Below, piece after piece: positions 1 to 8,190 of a stretch of 10,083 bases of DNA. Made by a program: the position numbers and the translations under genes. The stretch is taken from NCBI GenBank assembly GCA_001839685.1, contig MLAK01000930.1, positions 1 to 10,083 of the forward strand, given 5' to 3'. Every line of letters begins with the position of its first letter. Within the stretch, counting starts at the first letter, position 1. The notes beneath the pieces are model-generated. The model saw nothing but the letters and a program-made list of their open reading frames with translations, did no database searches and was not told the origin of the DNA. Source of the DNA: Tritrichomonas foetus. Lineage: Eukaryota > Parabasalia > Tritrichomonadida > Tritrichomonadidae.

Positions 1-389
1 ATCTGCAAAAACAAGAATATCATAGAGAAATGAAGAAAAAAATATGATTCGAACGATCATTTTTCATTCAAATATTTGGAGCTCACCCTTAACAATATTT
101 TAAATGAATTTATTTCAGTTCATTTTACCCATAAAATTATTCAATTAAAGTGAATAAGTGTTTTTCGATTTCTTCTCATAATTTTTGATAGGGCATTTGT
201 GAAAAATTAAAGATTCATTTACAAAACTGTATCAGAAAAAAAGAATCAAACAACTTAAATTAAATATTTGATTGAATTGTTTATTCCTTAATAATCCGAG
301 CTGTCCTGATTATTTCAGAAACATCAAAAATCTATGTAAAACGATATAATGTTTGAGAAAAATATATCAACCTAATAATAATTTTTTCA
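1..389. other. AT-rich intergenic sequence, nothing recognised
   Basis: I see no gene-like reading frame, tRNA or ordered repeat here. It is A/T-rich with many short homopolymer runs. A B-box-like string near 50-58 was considered as part of a minus-strand tRNA and rejected because no acceptor stem can be formed around it. Confidence 0.5.
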
Positions 390-563
390 ATGGACTCAAT
401 ATTTGATGAAAGATTATGGGGAAATGTGTTATTACAAATTTTCAAACCAATTGTTTATATTTGGAGGAAAAGATGGGAAATGACTCTAATTGAAATTGAA
501 TCATGGATTTGTATTGCATTTGAATATTTTGATGTGTTTCAGGATTATATTGAAAATTTATAG
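390..563 (+). CDS. possible small ORF, tryptophan-rich, 57 codons, unknown function
   Basis: An ATG at 390 opens a 57-codon frame that ends at TAG 561-563. The product begins MDSIFDERLWGN and alternates hydrophobic and acidic stretches. It has four tryptophans, unusual for random A/T-rich DNA, where Lys, Asn, Ile and Phe dominate. A second very short ATG frame starts at 568, just after the stop. No domain is recognised and there is no signal peptide. It could be a real small gene, the 5' remnant of a longer decayed gene, or chance; the last two are at least as likely as the first. Confidence 0.22.
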   Translation: MDSIFDERLWGNVLLQIFKPIVYIWRKRWEMTLIEIESWICIAFEYFDVFQDYIENL

Positions 564-781
564 ATAATGTTTTCTAAAGTATTTGAATATATTCAAAAAA
601 ACTTCAATTAATTATGGAATATATTTGAAAGCAATTCAGAGTAAAATCTTGTAATCTTACAAATAAAATCATTTTATTCAAATTTTGAACCCACAAAGAT
701 TTTGTTATTATTTGCTTTTCTTTGCTTATTTTGTAACCTTTTCATTCTTTTCTCAAAATCCACACATAATCTTTTTTGAGA

Positions 782-919
782 TCAATCTTCATTTTCCGGA
801 TTTTCTATTTTTATCACTTTTCTTGGCTTTTTGAGGCAAAATTCTGGTTTTATTACAGATAAAAAACCCACTGGAATGAATTGTTCCTTTCAGGAACTTT
901 TGTTATGACTTATTTTCAT
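782..919 (-). pseudogene. short gene-like relic with one in-frame stop, minus strand
   Basis: On the minus strand an ATG at 919-917 reads nine codons, meets TGA at 892-890, then continues in the same frame for 35 codons to TGA at 784-782. The second part has the feel of a protein C-terminus: a hydrophobic start (FIPVGFLSVIKPEF), a basic stretch (KKPRKVIK) and an acidic end (NPENED). The composition is richer in Pro, Glu and Gly than expected for the local base content. The internal TGA sits inside a 6-bp-arm inverted repeat (883-897). I do not recognise a family. A fossil of a gene tail, or chance, are the two readings. Confidence 0.22.
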
Positions 920-1030
920 AATTCAATACTTATACAGTGATTTTTCTATTGATTTTGGTTTTATTTTCTGTTGTTGGATTCATTTTTTCAACGATTTTTC
1001 TATGATTTTTCTTTTCAAATAACGAAAAAA

Positions 1031-1513
1031 ATGAAGAAAAGGGCCAAAAGGAGTAATGATGTACCTAATCTCGTTACTCCTTGGTCTATTTTTGTTGATT
1101 TGTATAAGCCAATATACAATCAACAATATCCAAATGAATCAAAAATGGGAATTTATAGGATGCTCAAAAATAAATGGGATACATTCGACGATAATGACAA
1201 GAAAGTATACATCACAAAAGCGAAAAATTATCGACGGTCAGTTATCAGGCTTGATACAATGCGAAATAAAATTGATAAAAAGAAGGATATAACCGTGTCT
1301 CCCTACTCTTTATTTGTTGAAGAAATGCACAAGCAGCTGAAAGACGGTGATCCCAGCATGTCATTAATCGAGCGCACAAAATTAATTGACGCAATATGGA
1401 AAGGGATGAGTAAAGAAGAAAAAGTGCCGTATGTTAATGCTGCCAAACGAAAAATGAGAGCTATTTTAAGAAAAGCAAACGATGAAGAAGAAGATGAAAG
1501 CTCACAATCTTAG
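1031..1513 (+). CDS. HMGB-like protein with two HMG boxes and an acidic tail
   Basis: The 160-residue product is probably a nuclear, DNA-bending chromatin protein. The N-terminus is basic (MKKRAKR), a plausible nuclear signal. Box A spans about residues 14-73: a VTPWSIF start, then the core KNKWDTF with Trp49, then Lys/Tyr-rich helix 3. Box B spans about 88-147: a VSPYSLFVEE start, then IWKGMSKEEKVPY with Trp123, then a KRKMR helix. The last ten residues contain DEEEDE, giving the two-boxes-plus-acidic-tail order of animal HMGB1-type proteins. The frame is open upstream to 971, but that extension starts at a TTG and adds Phe-rich residues unlike the gene, so I start at the ATG at 1031. Box assignment is firm. 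The role as an architectural DNA binder rather than a sequence-specific factor comes from family knowledge. Confidence 0.88.
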   Translation: MKKRAKRSNDVPNLVTPWSIFVDLYKPIYNQQYPNESKMGIYRMLKNKWDTFDDNDKKVYITKAKNYRRSVIRLDTMRNKIDKKKDITVSPYSLFVEEMHKQLKDGDPSMSLIERTKLIDAIWKGMSKEEKVPYVNAAKRKMRAILRKANDEEEDESSQS

Positions 1514-1560
1514 ATTTTGGAAGTAGAAGTACATTCTCATATCTATGTGTATATATATTA

Positions 1561-1567
1561 TAATAAA
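1561..1567 (+). terminator. possible polyadenylation signal of the HMG gene
   Basis: TAATAAA lies about 50 bases after the TAG stop of the HMG gene. Trichomonads are reported to use a short UAAA-type polyadenylation signal near the stop codon, and this fits loosely. Such a short motif is common by chance in A/T-rich DNA. Confidence 0.25.
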
Positions 1568-2073
1568 GCTATACTATAAGTGAAAATTAAACTCTTTTGT
1601 AGAAAAGTATTATCATTGATATTTTCATGAACAAACATTTTATGATACACTTTAGCATCAAACTTAAAGATTAATACATGTTTTTAAGATAACTACTGAT
1701 GTAATTGGGAAACAACTGAATCATTATTCTGGAAAACAAAGTCATTATTGAAAGCAGAATGAAGATGAAAAGATAGAAACACAATTGCTTTTTTTTGAAT
1801 TGTGAAATCTAAAGAAATAGTCATAAAAGATATGTCTCCTATATTAATAAGTAAATCATGATTCCTTAAGTATGAATGATGAAATCATTATTAAATATAA
1901 AGAGATATTGAAAACATACTATCTTCCTATGGAGTAGGAAAGATTGTAAAAAGAAAAAAATGAATGAATAAATTTTGTCTGGTAAATTTATTTACAATAT
2001 TTATTAACAAACGAAATTATGCCATTAATTTCTGTGTTATCCATCATTGCTGAATTTAAAAAAAATAATATGT

Positions 2074-2219
2074 TCATAAAGGTGCTTGTAGAAGTTCCTT
2101 CAATGGAGATTTGAGTTTGTCTTTTTGAAGTTCATCTGGTGCATTGGATTAGTAATTTACGATTGAAAATTGTTGAATCAATCAAGGACATATAAATCGT
2201 AAGTAAAAAGACCAAATAA
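2074..2219 (-). pseudogene. short gene-like relic, minus strand
   Basis: Read on the minus strand, one frame runs from about 2219 to TGA 2076-2074, interrupted by TGA at 2183-2181 and TAA at 2151-2149. The final part (from 2148) reads SNAPDELQKDKLKSPLKELL and ends QAPL, an amphipathic Lys/Leu/Glu helix pattern more typical of coding sequence than of A/T-rich spacer. The part before it (LIQQFSIVNY) also looks peptide-like. No family is recognised. It may be the degraded 3' end of a helical-repeat protein, or chance. Confidence 0.2.
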
Positions 2220-2321
2220 TAAATACAAAATATCGCATTTTTAAGAATATAATTAAAAATATCTATCCCAAGCTACTTTTTCATTATAATTAATGACAGC
2301 AAGTTGGAATTTGTCGTACAG

Positions 2322-2325
2322 TTTA
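2322..2325 (-). terminator. possible polyadenylation signal of the cyclase-like gene
   Basis: On the minus strand TAAA occurs seven bases after the TGA stop of the large gene, the distance expected for a trichomonad UAAA-type polyadenylation signal. The motif is too short to be more than suggestive. Confidence 0.3.
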
Positions 2326-2331
2326 AAGACT

Positions 2332-5300
2332 TCAATTTAATTCTTCTTCTTCTAATTCAGTCTCGCTTTTCTCTGGTACAGCTAAAGTTTCGTTATTAGA
2401 GACAACTTGTTCCTGTGGTATACCATTCTTGAACTTCACAGCATAAACATTCTCTGGCTCTTCATTGTTTTGTAATGAAATATCAAACTTATTTTCAAAA
2501 ACAAATTCATTTGGATCTAAATACTTTTTCAGTGTTTCTGTGACTAAAGCTAAATCAACACCACCCATTTCTTGGATATAGTTTGTGTATAACATTGTAT
2601 CACTAATAATTTCAAAATATGGGGAATCTGGATCTGATATATATCCACTGATTGGCCCACCCAAATGAGCACCAGTTCGTAAATGAAAATCAGTATTCAT
2701 TAAAATATTTAGTTCTTCTAAGTAATGCACGACTTCAATCATAAATCCAGTTACATCTCTTGCCTGCAGTGCAAAATCATCAGTGTTATCAAATAACCCT
2801 GAAACTGCGAAAATTAATTCACTTTCATTTCTCATGAATGATATTGATGAGTATTTCTGAATAGCTCGATCAAAACAATTATAAATTTTTTCCATTGATT
2901 TAATTAAATCTTTAGGCGTCATTGATGAAACACAATCTTCTAAGCCAACAATTTCAATAAATAATATAGTTGCATTTTCCACCTTAAAAAGAACTGGTTG
3001 TTTCTTTCCTTTAATTGATCTAAATACCGATTTTGGAACCAAAACTTCCATAAGTTTCGAAGTTTTCTCCCTTTCAATTTGAAGTTTATTTTTGAGTTGG
3101 GTGATGTTTGACAAATCTTTTAAGATTAATGTCATTCCATCAAATTCATTACATTCATCTATGTTTTTGATAATTGTTGCTCTTACAGGCATTAACGCTT
3201 CTGTAGAATTCCTAATTTTAATATTTATTGTTGCCATGTTTATATTGCCACCATATTTGATATCATCAATTTTTTGATAGAATGGTGATTTATCATATAC
3301 AGCTCTTCCATAGTCATTTATTGGGAGAGGAATTAGCCATATTATCGATTGTCCCAAAATATGATCAGAGGAAAACCCTATCATTTTTGTAAAAATCGGG
3401 TTCACAGTTTGAACAATTAAATTTTTATTGATATTTATGATTGCAGATGATAATGATTGAATAACAGTTTCAGCTTCTGAATCACCATCATCATCAGTTA
3501 ATTCCTTTTTGTTGGAGAAAAACTCTAATAGTTTTTGGTTCTTTCCAATACAGCACACAGAAACAGCCATATCATTCATATTGTCATATAATCTTTGTGA
3601 AAATACTTCTAAATATTCATTGAATCCTCGAAGTTCATTATAAACATATTTATCACAGATAAAAGCTAATCCTGAAAATTCTTGAGTATAGAATATCATA
3701 TTTACTCCACCATAATCTTGATTCATTAAATTATAATAATTAATTGCTATGTTCATTTTATTGGATAGAGAGACACAGTCTAAATATTTCGCAAAATTGT
3801 ATTTTTCTGGTGAGTAACTACATTGGTCATGATAATAAAAATTATCGAATTCATCATCATTTCCAATGATGGCTAAATCCAATTGTCTTTGATAACTAAA
3901 TAGAGTTTGTGCATTTCTTTCTAAATTCTCACCAATTGTTTCATTAGTTGTTGAGCCTGTGTAAACTTTAATATTTGAATGTTCAATACAAACTGCAAGT
4001 AAAAGGCATAAAATTTGGGAAAACCTTTGTGATCCAACATATGACCATTGAAATGTTTTCTTTATAAGATCAAAAGAATTAGCATATGTGATTCCAACAT
4101 ACAAGACAATAAACACAGAAACACCAATTGATAAAAGCATGATTAGTGGTAATAGATATATTTCTATACTAAAATCATGAGCAGAGTGGATCGTTCCTGT
4201 TGGAAGCTTTCTTCTATTTTTCTTATATATTGGATGTTGAGACCTCTCAATATCTTTTGCTGGTATGCTTTTTAGGAGATCTGATAATGTTTTAGTGTCT
4301 TTTAATACTATAATATAATTGATAAGTCTTAAAATAAAAAACACTATCAAATAGAGAATAGAAACAATGTAAACTACGATGTATATAATTTTCGTTGAAT
4401 TTTCACAATCAATAATACCACTCTGAGATACATTATAAAATAGTTCTGTAAAACCAAGACTTAATACCCACCCATTATTAACAACTTGAATAAATTCCAT
4501 AAGGTAAGGTGCAATTGATGCAGGACTGTTTAAAGAAGACAAACGTTCAATTTGAGAAGCAAATAAATTCAATGAGCCTCGAAAAGATAATGCAGCTCCA
4601 GTACTATCAAACGCTAAAGTATATCTTCTACTTAACCAATCATTATACAAGGAAAGTTCACCTTTATGAACAGATGGCCTGCTAAAAATGAGTGCCATTT
4701 CTTCTTCAATACTTTCTTGGAGTTTGAGTAATACTTCGCTTAATGCAACATAAGGTGTATTAAAAACTGAGGGAAAATTAGGTAGATCGTCGCGTTGGAT
4801 TGATAGCTGATAGCATAATAAATAAGAGAGATCAGTTGTTCCTGCAGTAAATTCAAGTAATCGGGTTGCGGCAATTAATGCTCCATATTGAAGTGATGAA
4901 GCAATTTTTGATGTGAGAGAGTTGCTTTTCATTAAGTCCATGGATTCATCTGTTGTTATTGGTAAGGCAATAATTATGATAATTGATATAATAATCATAA
5001 CAATTACATTAAATATGGAAAAAAATCGGGCTGTTTTATAGGAAGATATTTTGGATTTATCTAATGTATTTTGAAGGGCTAATCGGAGTTTTCCATGACT
5101 GAAAACTTGATTAGTGATTTCATCATACTGCATGTCTTCATTACTTATATGATGAGTTTCTGAGAAATGTGTCGATTCATTATTAGTAATAATAATAGAA
5201 TCTGATTTATCTATTTGTTGATCAGCTAAATAAAATCCATGGGCATCTAGTATTTTTTCTGTTAGAAATTTTGGGAACTTATTTACAAAGGCTTTATAGG

Positions 5301-6993
5301 CATGATCATTTATCATTTTTCGACCTTGTTCAATATGTAACAATCGTTTAGAATATTTAACTGCATTATTGTAATCTCCCATTGCCTCAATCAAAAATCG
5401 AATATATTGATCATTAATGATTTGTGATTTTGGATATTGCTCAAGAGCATCAAGAAAAGCGGAATTTGTTCGTGTTGTGGCATTTCGGAAATATCTGAGT
5501 GATGCTGTTGATATTGTGCTTTTGGTATGAGAAATTTCTCCCCAAAATCCACGTACTAATGATATTGTTTCTTCAGACATTTTTGTTAAAATTATTGACT
5601 CTGTTTGAGCTTCTTTAGATACACTGCTTTGTCTTATAACATGAACTTTTTTCACTTGATAAATTAAGAATTTTTCGAATAAATTATAAGTCATGTTACT
5701 CTTTGTGATGATTGTAATAATTTTGGAAAGCAATTGATTTTGAGCAGGAAACATAGCAGCCATTTGTATTATTGAAAAAATGATCTTTTTATTAGGCCTG
5801 GTGTCAATTAAATATTTCATAAATGTAAAATCAACACACATCCTCTTCATGTAAACAATTCCAAATCTCATGTAAAGAAGAGCATTATTATCATTTCCAA
5901 AATTTTGTGTATCCAAATATGCTCTTTTTTCATTTTCATCAATTAATGTATCAAAATTATCATTGCTCAACTTAGATAATATTTTGTCTTTTCTCTTAAT
6001 ATTTATGATAGAAAAAGTAACTAAAGCAATCAATAAAACTCCAAAAGGAACTAAGAACATGATATTAATATTGAGATCAACAAAATAATGTGCAACTGTC
6101 ATGAATAAAAAGAATATCCCGTAACATAATAACGCTTGAAATCCTGCATTAATATAAAAATTAATGAAAGGTAAATAATGAAGCAAATATAATTGATAAG
6201 AAATCCCACATACACTAATGAGGATTCCTACAAGACATAACCATCCAGGAAAAGCATTAAGTATGGGGGAAAGAAATGACGCTAATCCAATAAATCCAGA
6301 TATACTAACAATTATTTTACCATCCCAAGTGGCAATAATTGAACGTGATATAAAAACCGCAGTGCTTGAAAAGTGAGAATTCAAATGAATTATATAAATG
6401 AAGACAAGTGCTGGTAAAAATGATATCAAAAAATAACCTATTGAAGAAATTGATGATGATTTGCTTATTTCCCATCCAGCATAGCCTGCTAGTCCACAAG
6501 CAGGAATTAAAAAGATTGGAGTAAATATTCCATAAAGAAAATTCGCAACATAGAGTGTGAATTTGATGAATGACCGCTTTTTTCGATACCACAACAAAAT
6601 AAAAATAGTGAAAACCATTTCAATAGCAAAAAATCCTATTATAATTACATACAAAGGCCAGGATGATTCAAAATCATCAAAATAGGAAATGCCGAAGTTA
6701 TTAAAGTATGAAAGAAATTTCAAATCTTCTGGTAATTTATCACGCCATATAGCATCGTTACCAATATACATAAGAGCAGTAACTGTTTGTAAAAATTGTA
6801 TAATACCTAATAGCCCATAAAATATTGGTGGAATCAAAGCAATTCGCGTGATTTCCGAAAATAAAGGAAATATGAATGAATCTTGCCAGTGCTGTACTGT
6901 ATTTTCTTCATCAACTGATAATACAGATGCACCTTGAGAGGGATGTGATGATGCTCTTAGACTTGATGCAAATGTTGTTGTAATTGTTGACAT
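2332..6993 (-). CDS. multipass membrane protein with PAS and degenerate class III nucleotide cyclase domain
   Basis: The 1553-residue product is a receptor-like membrane protein, probably signalling. Predicted order: a Ser/Thr-rich N-tail (1-45); about eight membrane segments (50-76, 113-135, 145-170, 185-203, 226-246, 250-272, 278-302, 310-331); a cytosolic helical region 332-655 with TPR-like spacing near 510-560, resembling TmcB/TmcC-type proteins of protists; membrane segment 656-679; a loop of about 190 residues with NVS and NST sequons (854, 865); segments 869-898 and 942-970; a second region to about 1170; PAS about 1175-1295 (NPIFTKMIGFSSDHILGQS); a signalling helix 1300-1325 (EREKTSKLMEVLVPKSV); cyclase domain about 1333-1500; an acidic tail. 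The cyclase fold is recognisable, but the metal aspartates align with Glu1347 and Glu1392 and the transition-state Asn/Arg with Leu1468 and Tyr1472, so ordinary activity is doubtful. The frame is unbroken and starts at its first ATG. Family assignment is strong; the ligand and activity are unknown. Confidence 0.9.
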   Translation of the reverse strand: MSTITTTFASSLRASSHPSQGASVLSVDEENTVQHWQDSFIFPLFSEITRIALIPPIFYGLLGIIQFLQTVTALMYIGNDAIWRDKLPEDLKFLSYFNNFGISYFDDFESSWPLYVIIIGFFAIEMVFTIFILLWYRKKRSFIKFTLYVANFLYGIFTPIFLIPACGLAGYAGWEISKSSSISSIGYFLISFLPALVFIYIIHLNSHFSSTAVFISRSIIATWDGKIIVSISGFIGLASFLSPILNAFPGWLCLVGILISVCGISYQLYLLHYLPFINFYINAGFQALLCYGIFFLFMTVAHYFVDLNINIMFLVPFGVLLIALVTFSIINIKRKDKILSKLSNDNFDTLIDENEKRAYLDTQNFGNDNNALLYMRFGIVYMKRMCVDFTFMKYLIDTRPNKKIIFSIIQMAAMFPAQNQLLSKIITIITKSNMTYNLFEKFLIYQVKKVHVIRQSSVSKEAQTESIILTKMSEETISLVRGFWGEISHTKSTISTASLRYFRNATTRTNSAFLDALEQYPKSQIINDQYIRFLIEAMGDYNNAVKYSKRLLHIEQGRKMINDHAYKAFVNKFPKFLTEKILDAHGFYLADQQIDKSDSIIITNNESTHFSETHHISNEDMQYDEITNQVFSHGKLRLALQNTLDKSKISSYKTARFFSIFNVIVMIIISIIIIIALPITTDESMDLMKSNSLTSKIASSLQYGALIAATRLLEFTAGTTDLSYLLCYQLSIQRDDLPNFPSVFNTPYVALSEVLLKLQESIEEEMALIFSRPSVHKGELSLYNDWLSRRYTLAFDSTGAALSFRGSLNLFASQIERLSSLNSPASIAPYLMEFIQVVNNGWVLSLGFTELFYNVSQSGIIDCENSTKIIYIVVYIVSILYLIVFFILRLINYIIVLKDTKTLSDLLKSIPAKDIERSQHPIYKKNRRKLPTGTIHSAHDFSIEIYLLPLIMLLSIGVSVFIVLYVGITYANSFDLIKKTFQWSYVGSQRFSQILCLLLAVCIEHSNIKVYTGSTTNETIGENLERNAQTLFSYQRQLDLAIIGNDDEFDNFYYHDQCSYSPEKYNFAKYLDCVSLSNKMNIAINYYNLMNQDYGGVNMIFYTQEFSGLAFICDKYVYNELRGFNEYLEVFSQRLYDNMNDMAVSVCCIGKNQKLLEFFSNKKELTDDDGDSEAETVIQSLSSAIININKNLIVQTVNPIFTKMIGFSSDHILGQSIIWLIPLPINDYGRAVYDKSPFYQKIDDIKYGGNINMATINIKIRNSTEALMPVRATIIKNIDECNEFDGMTLILKDLSNITQLKNKLQIEREKTSKLMEVLVPKSVFRSIKGKKQPVLFKVENATILFIEIVGLEDCVSSMTPKDLIKSMEKIYNCFDRAIQKYSSISFMRNESELIFAVSGLFDNTDDFALQARDVTGFMIEVVHYLEELNILMNTDFHLRTGAHLGGPISGYISDPDSPYFEIISDTMLYTNYIQEMGGVDLALVTETLKKYLDPNEFVFENKFDISLQNNEEPENVYAVKFKNGIPQEQVVSNNETLAVPEKSETELEEEELN

Positions 6994-7583
6994 TTTGTGT
7001 TGATGTTCTTTTTTCAGATGGGGAGAAATATTTCATTTTTTCATTGAAAATATATTTGATGTATCTCAAAAAAATGAATATTTTTCTGAACAAGTTATGA
7101 TGGTTTTCTGAAGAGAAATTTTGGGTTCCTCATTTCAGTAGAAATAAATTCGGATTGTATCAAAAATCATTGAATTATCTTTGAGTCCAGATTGTTTTTA
7201 ATAACGTACTTGCAACCTTTTAATCACATGAATCAAATTGAACTCATCACTATTTGTTCATCATTATTTTTTTTTCACATAATAGAAGAGTATAGATAAT
7301 ACTAATAATAATACTGTTTTTGATCTTAATAAATGAGAGTTATGAGAGAGAATTTCTCACACAATTTTTTTTATTGGAATTTCTTAGTTGCATTCCACAC
7401 TCATATCATATAAAAGTCTGCATTCCATTTATTGAGTTTGAAAATTAAAACAACCAAAATGTCAAAGAAATGGATTTTAAAAAAAGATTTCAAGATGAGG
7501 ATATTCAATCAATATACATAATATACATTATACGTGAAAATTCTTAGAAATAAAATCATAGATTACTTAATATAAATTTAATA
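6994..7583. other. upstream region of the cyclase-like gene
   Basis: This spacer should contain the promoter of the minus-strand gene. I found no perfect match to the Trichomonas initiator (TCAYW) within 30 bases of its ATG; the nearest similar string on the minus strand is TCAAC about 8-12 bases upstream. A TGCATTCCA word occurs twice (7390-7398 and 7420-7428). Nothing else in the stretch stands out. Confidence 0.4.
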
Positions 7584-7700
7584 TCAAAACAAAAACAAGC
7601 AATTGTGATTTTGATTCTTCTTCGTTTCTTCATTATCAAGAAGTTTATTAATGCAATCAATTGCAAATTTCAAACAAACAAAAAACTCGACACATCTTTT
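7584..7700 (-). pseudogene. downstream part of a decayed gene, minus strand
   Basis: A minus-strand frame shifted from the one ending at 7670 stays open from about 7700 to TGA 7586-7584. It includes the peptide-like stretch LKFAIDCINKLLDNEE followed by Lys/Asn-rich residues. It overlaps the end of the upstream open frame (7670-7852), so a single-base indel near 7675-7700 would join them. No family is recognised. Confidence 0.28.
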
Positions 7701-8088
7701 CGTTTCTGCTCTCCATTAATAATACCTAACTCACAATATACAGTTAGTTTGAAAGCATCAGATTTGCAGCAAGTAGACATAAAACATGAGAAATGAATTG
7801 ATGCTTGAACATTAGAATATAAATTGATGAATATCTGATATACAATATCAACTTATTTTAATTTATATTTCTTTTTGTTAAAATATCAACTTGTTTTAAT
7901 TTATATTTCTTTTTGTTAAGGGAGCAGTAGCTTTGATTGAATACATTTTCACCGTTATTATTTTGAATTAAAATTAATCGTATTTTAGAATCACTATTTG
8001 ATCTCATTAAATGTCGATGTTGTGTCGATAATTTCAAGAAGTTGTGAAACAAAAAGTATGTAATGTAGGGTATAAATTTAAATAAATG
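7670..8088 (-). pseudogene. unidentified gene broken by a 38-bp tandem duplication, minus strand
   Basis: On the minus strand one frame is open from 8088 into the repeat (7882-7919), and another runs from 7852 to TGA 7672-7670. The two are out of phase only because a 38-base unit is present twice. With one unit counted, the phases agree and about 126 codons read through. The first in-frame ATG is at 8007-8005. Peptide-like stretches include LSTQHRHLMRSNSDS, LIQNNNGENVFNQSYC, KLTVYCELGIINGEQKRK and KDVSSFL, with good use of Asp, Glu, Gly, Cys and Ser for such A/T-rich DNA. I do not recognise the family. It is probably a pseudogene; chance openness is possible but less likely at this length. 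Confidence 0.42.
7844..7919. repeat. 38-bp unit in perfect tandem, two copies
   Basis: Units 7844-7881 and 7882-7919 are identical except for one base (A at 7855 versus G at 7893). The unit length is not a multiple of three. On the minus strand the single difference turns a CAA codon of the right-hand copy into TAA in the left-hand copy. The near-identity indicates a recent duplication, probably by replication slippage or break repair. Confidence 0.95.
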
Positions 8089-8183
8089 CTATTGACATAA
8101 TAAACCTCAACTTTGAAACATATGATATGGACAATGGAAATTTTTATGAATAATATACCATTAACAGGATTTAAAGAGTATTT
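8034..8183 (-). pseudogene. open gene-like stretch, minus strand, overlapping frame
   Basis: A minus-strand frame is open from 8183 to TGA 8036-8034 (49 codons), with peptide-like segments such as YSLNPVNGILF and VEVYYVNSIYLNLYPTLH. It overlaps the start of the 8088 frame in another phase, as expected if one gene has collected small indels. It has no ATG start and no known domain, and is rich in Ile, Phe and Tyr, so the evidence is weaker than for the adjoining segment. Confidence 0.22.
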
Positions 8184-8190
8184 TTATTTT

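Larger units (their letters stand above)
1514..2331. other. intergenic spacer between convergent genes
   Basis: The HMG gene (+) and the cyclase-like gene (-) converge on this 818-base spacer, which must hold both 3' ends. Apart from the relic at 2074-2219 and the two possible poly(A) motifs I see no gene, RNA or ordered repeat. Confidence 0.5.

Noticed and set aside
45..62. B-box-like string suggesting a minus-strand tRNA
   Set aside because: The bases around it are A/T runs that cannot form an acceptor stem, and no A box is at the right distance.
971..1030. N-terminal extension of the HMG protein
   Set aside because: It starts at TTG, is Phe-rich and unlike the rest of the protein, and an ATG followed by a basic tail lies at 1031.
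1056..1292. 78-codon ORF overlapping the HMG gene in another frame
   Set aside because: A shadow of the HMG coding sequence with no domain; the HMG frame explains the region.
6317..6592. 91-codon minus-strand ORF inside the large gene
   Set aside because: It is an alternate frame of the membrane-segment region, which is biased toward hydrophobic codons.
6994..7010. Trichomonad initiator promoter at the large gene
   Set aside because: The nearest string, TCAAC, departs from the known TCAYW consensus, so it was not called as a feature.
6911..7093. 60-codon minus-strand ORF across the start of the large gene
   Set aside because: It overlaps the large gene in another frame, is low in complexity, and has no recognisable domain.
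7605..7796. 63-codon plus-strand ORF
   Set aside because: It begins with GTG rather than ATG and lies opposite the minus-strand frames, which are more peptide-like and explained by the duplication.
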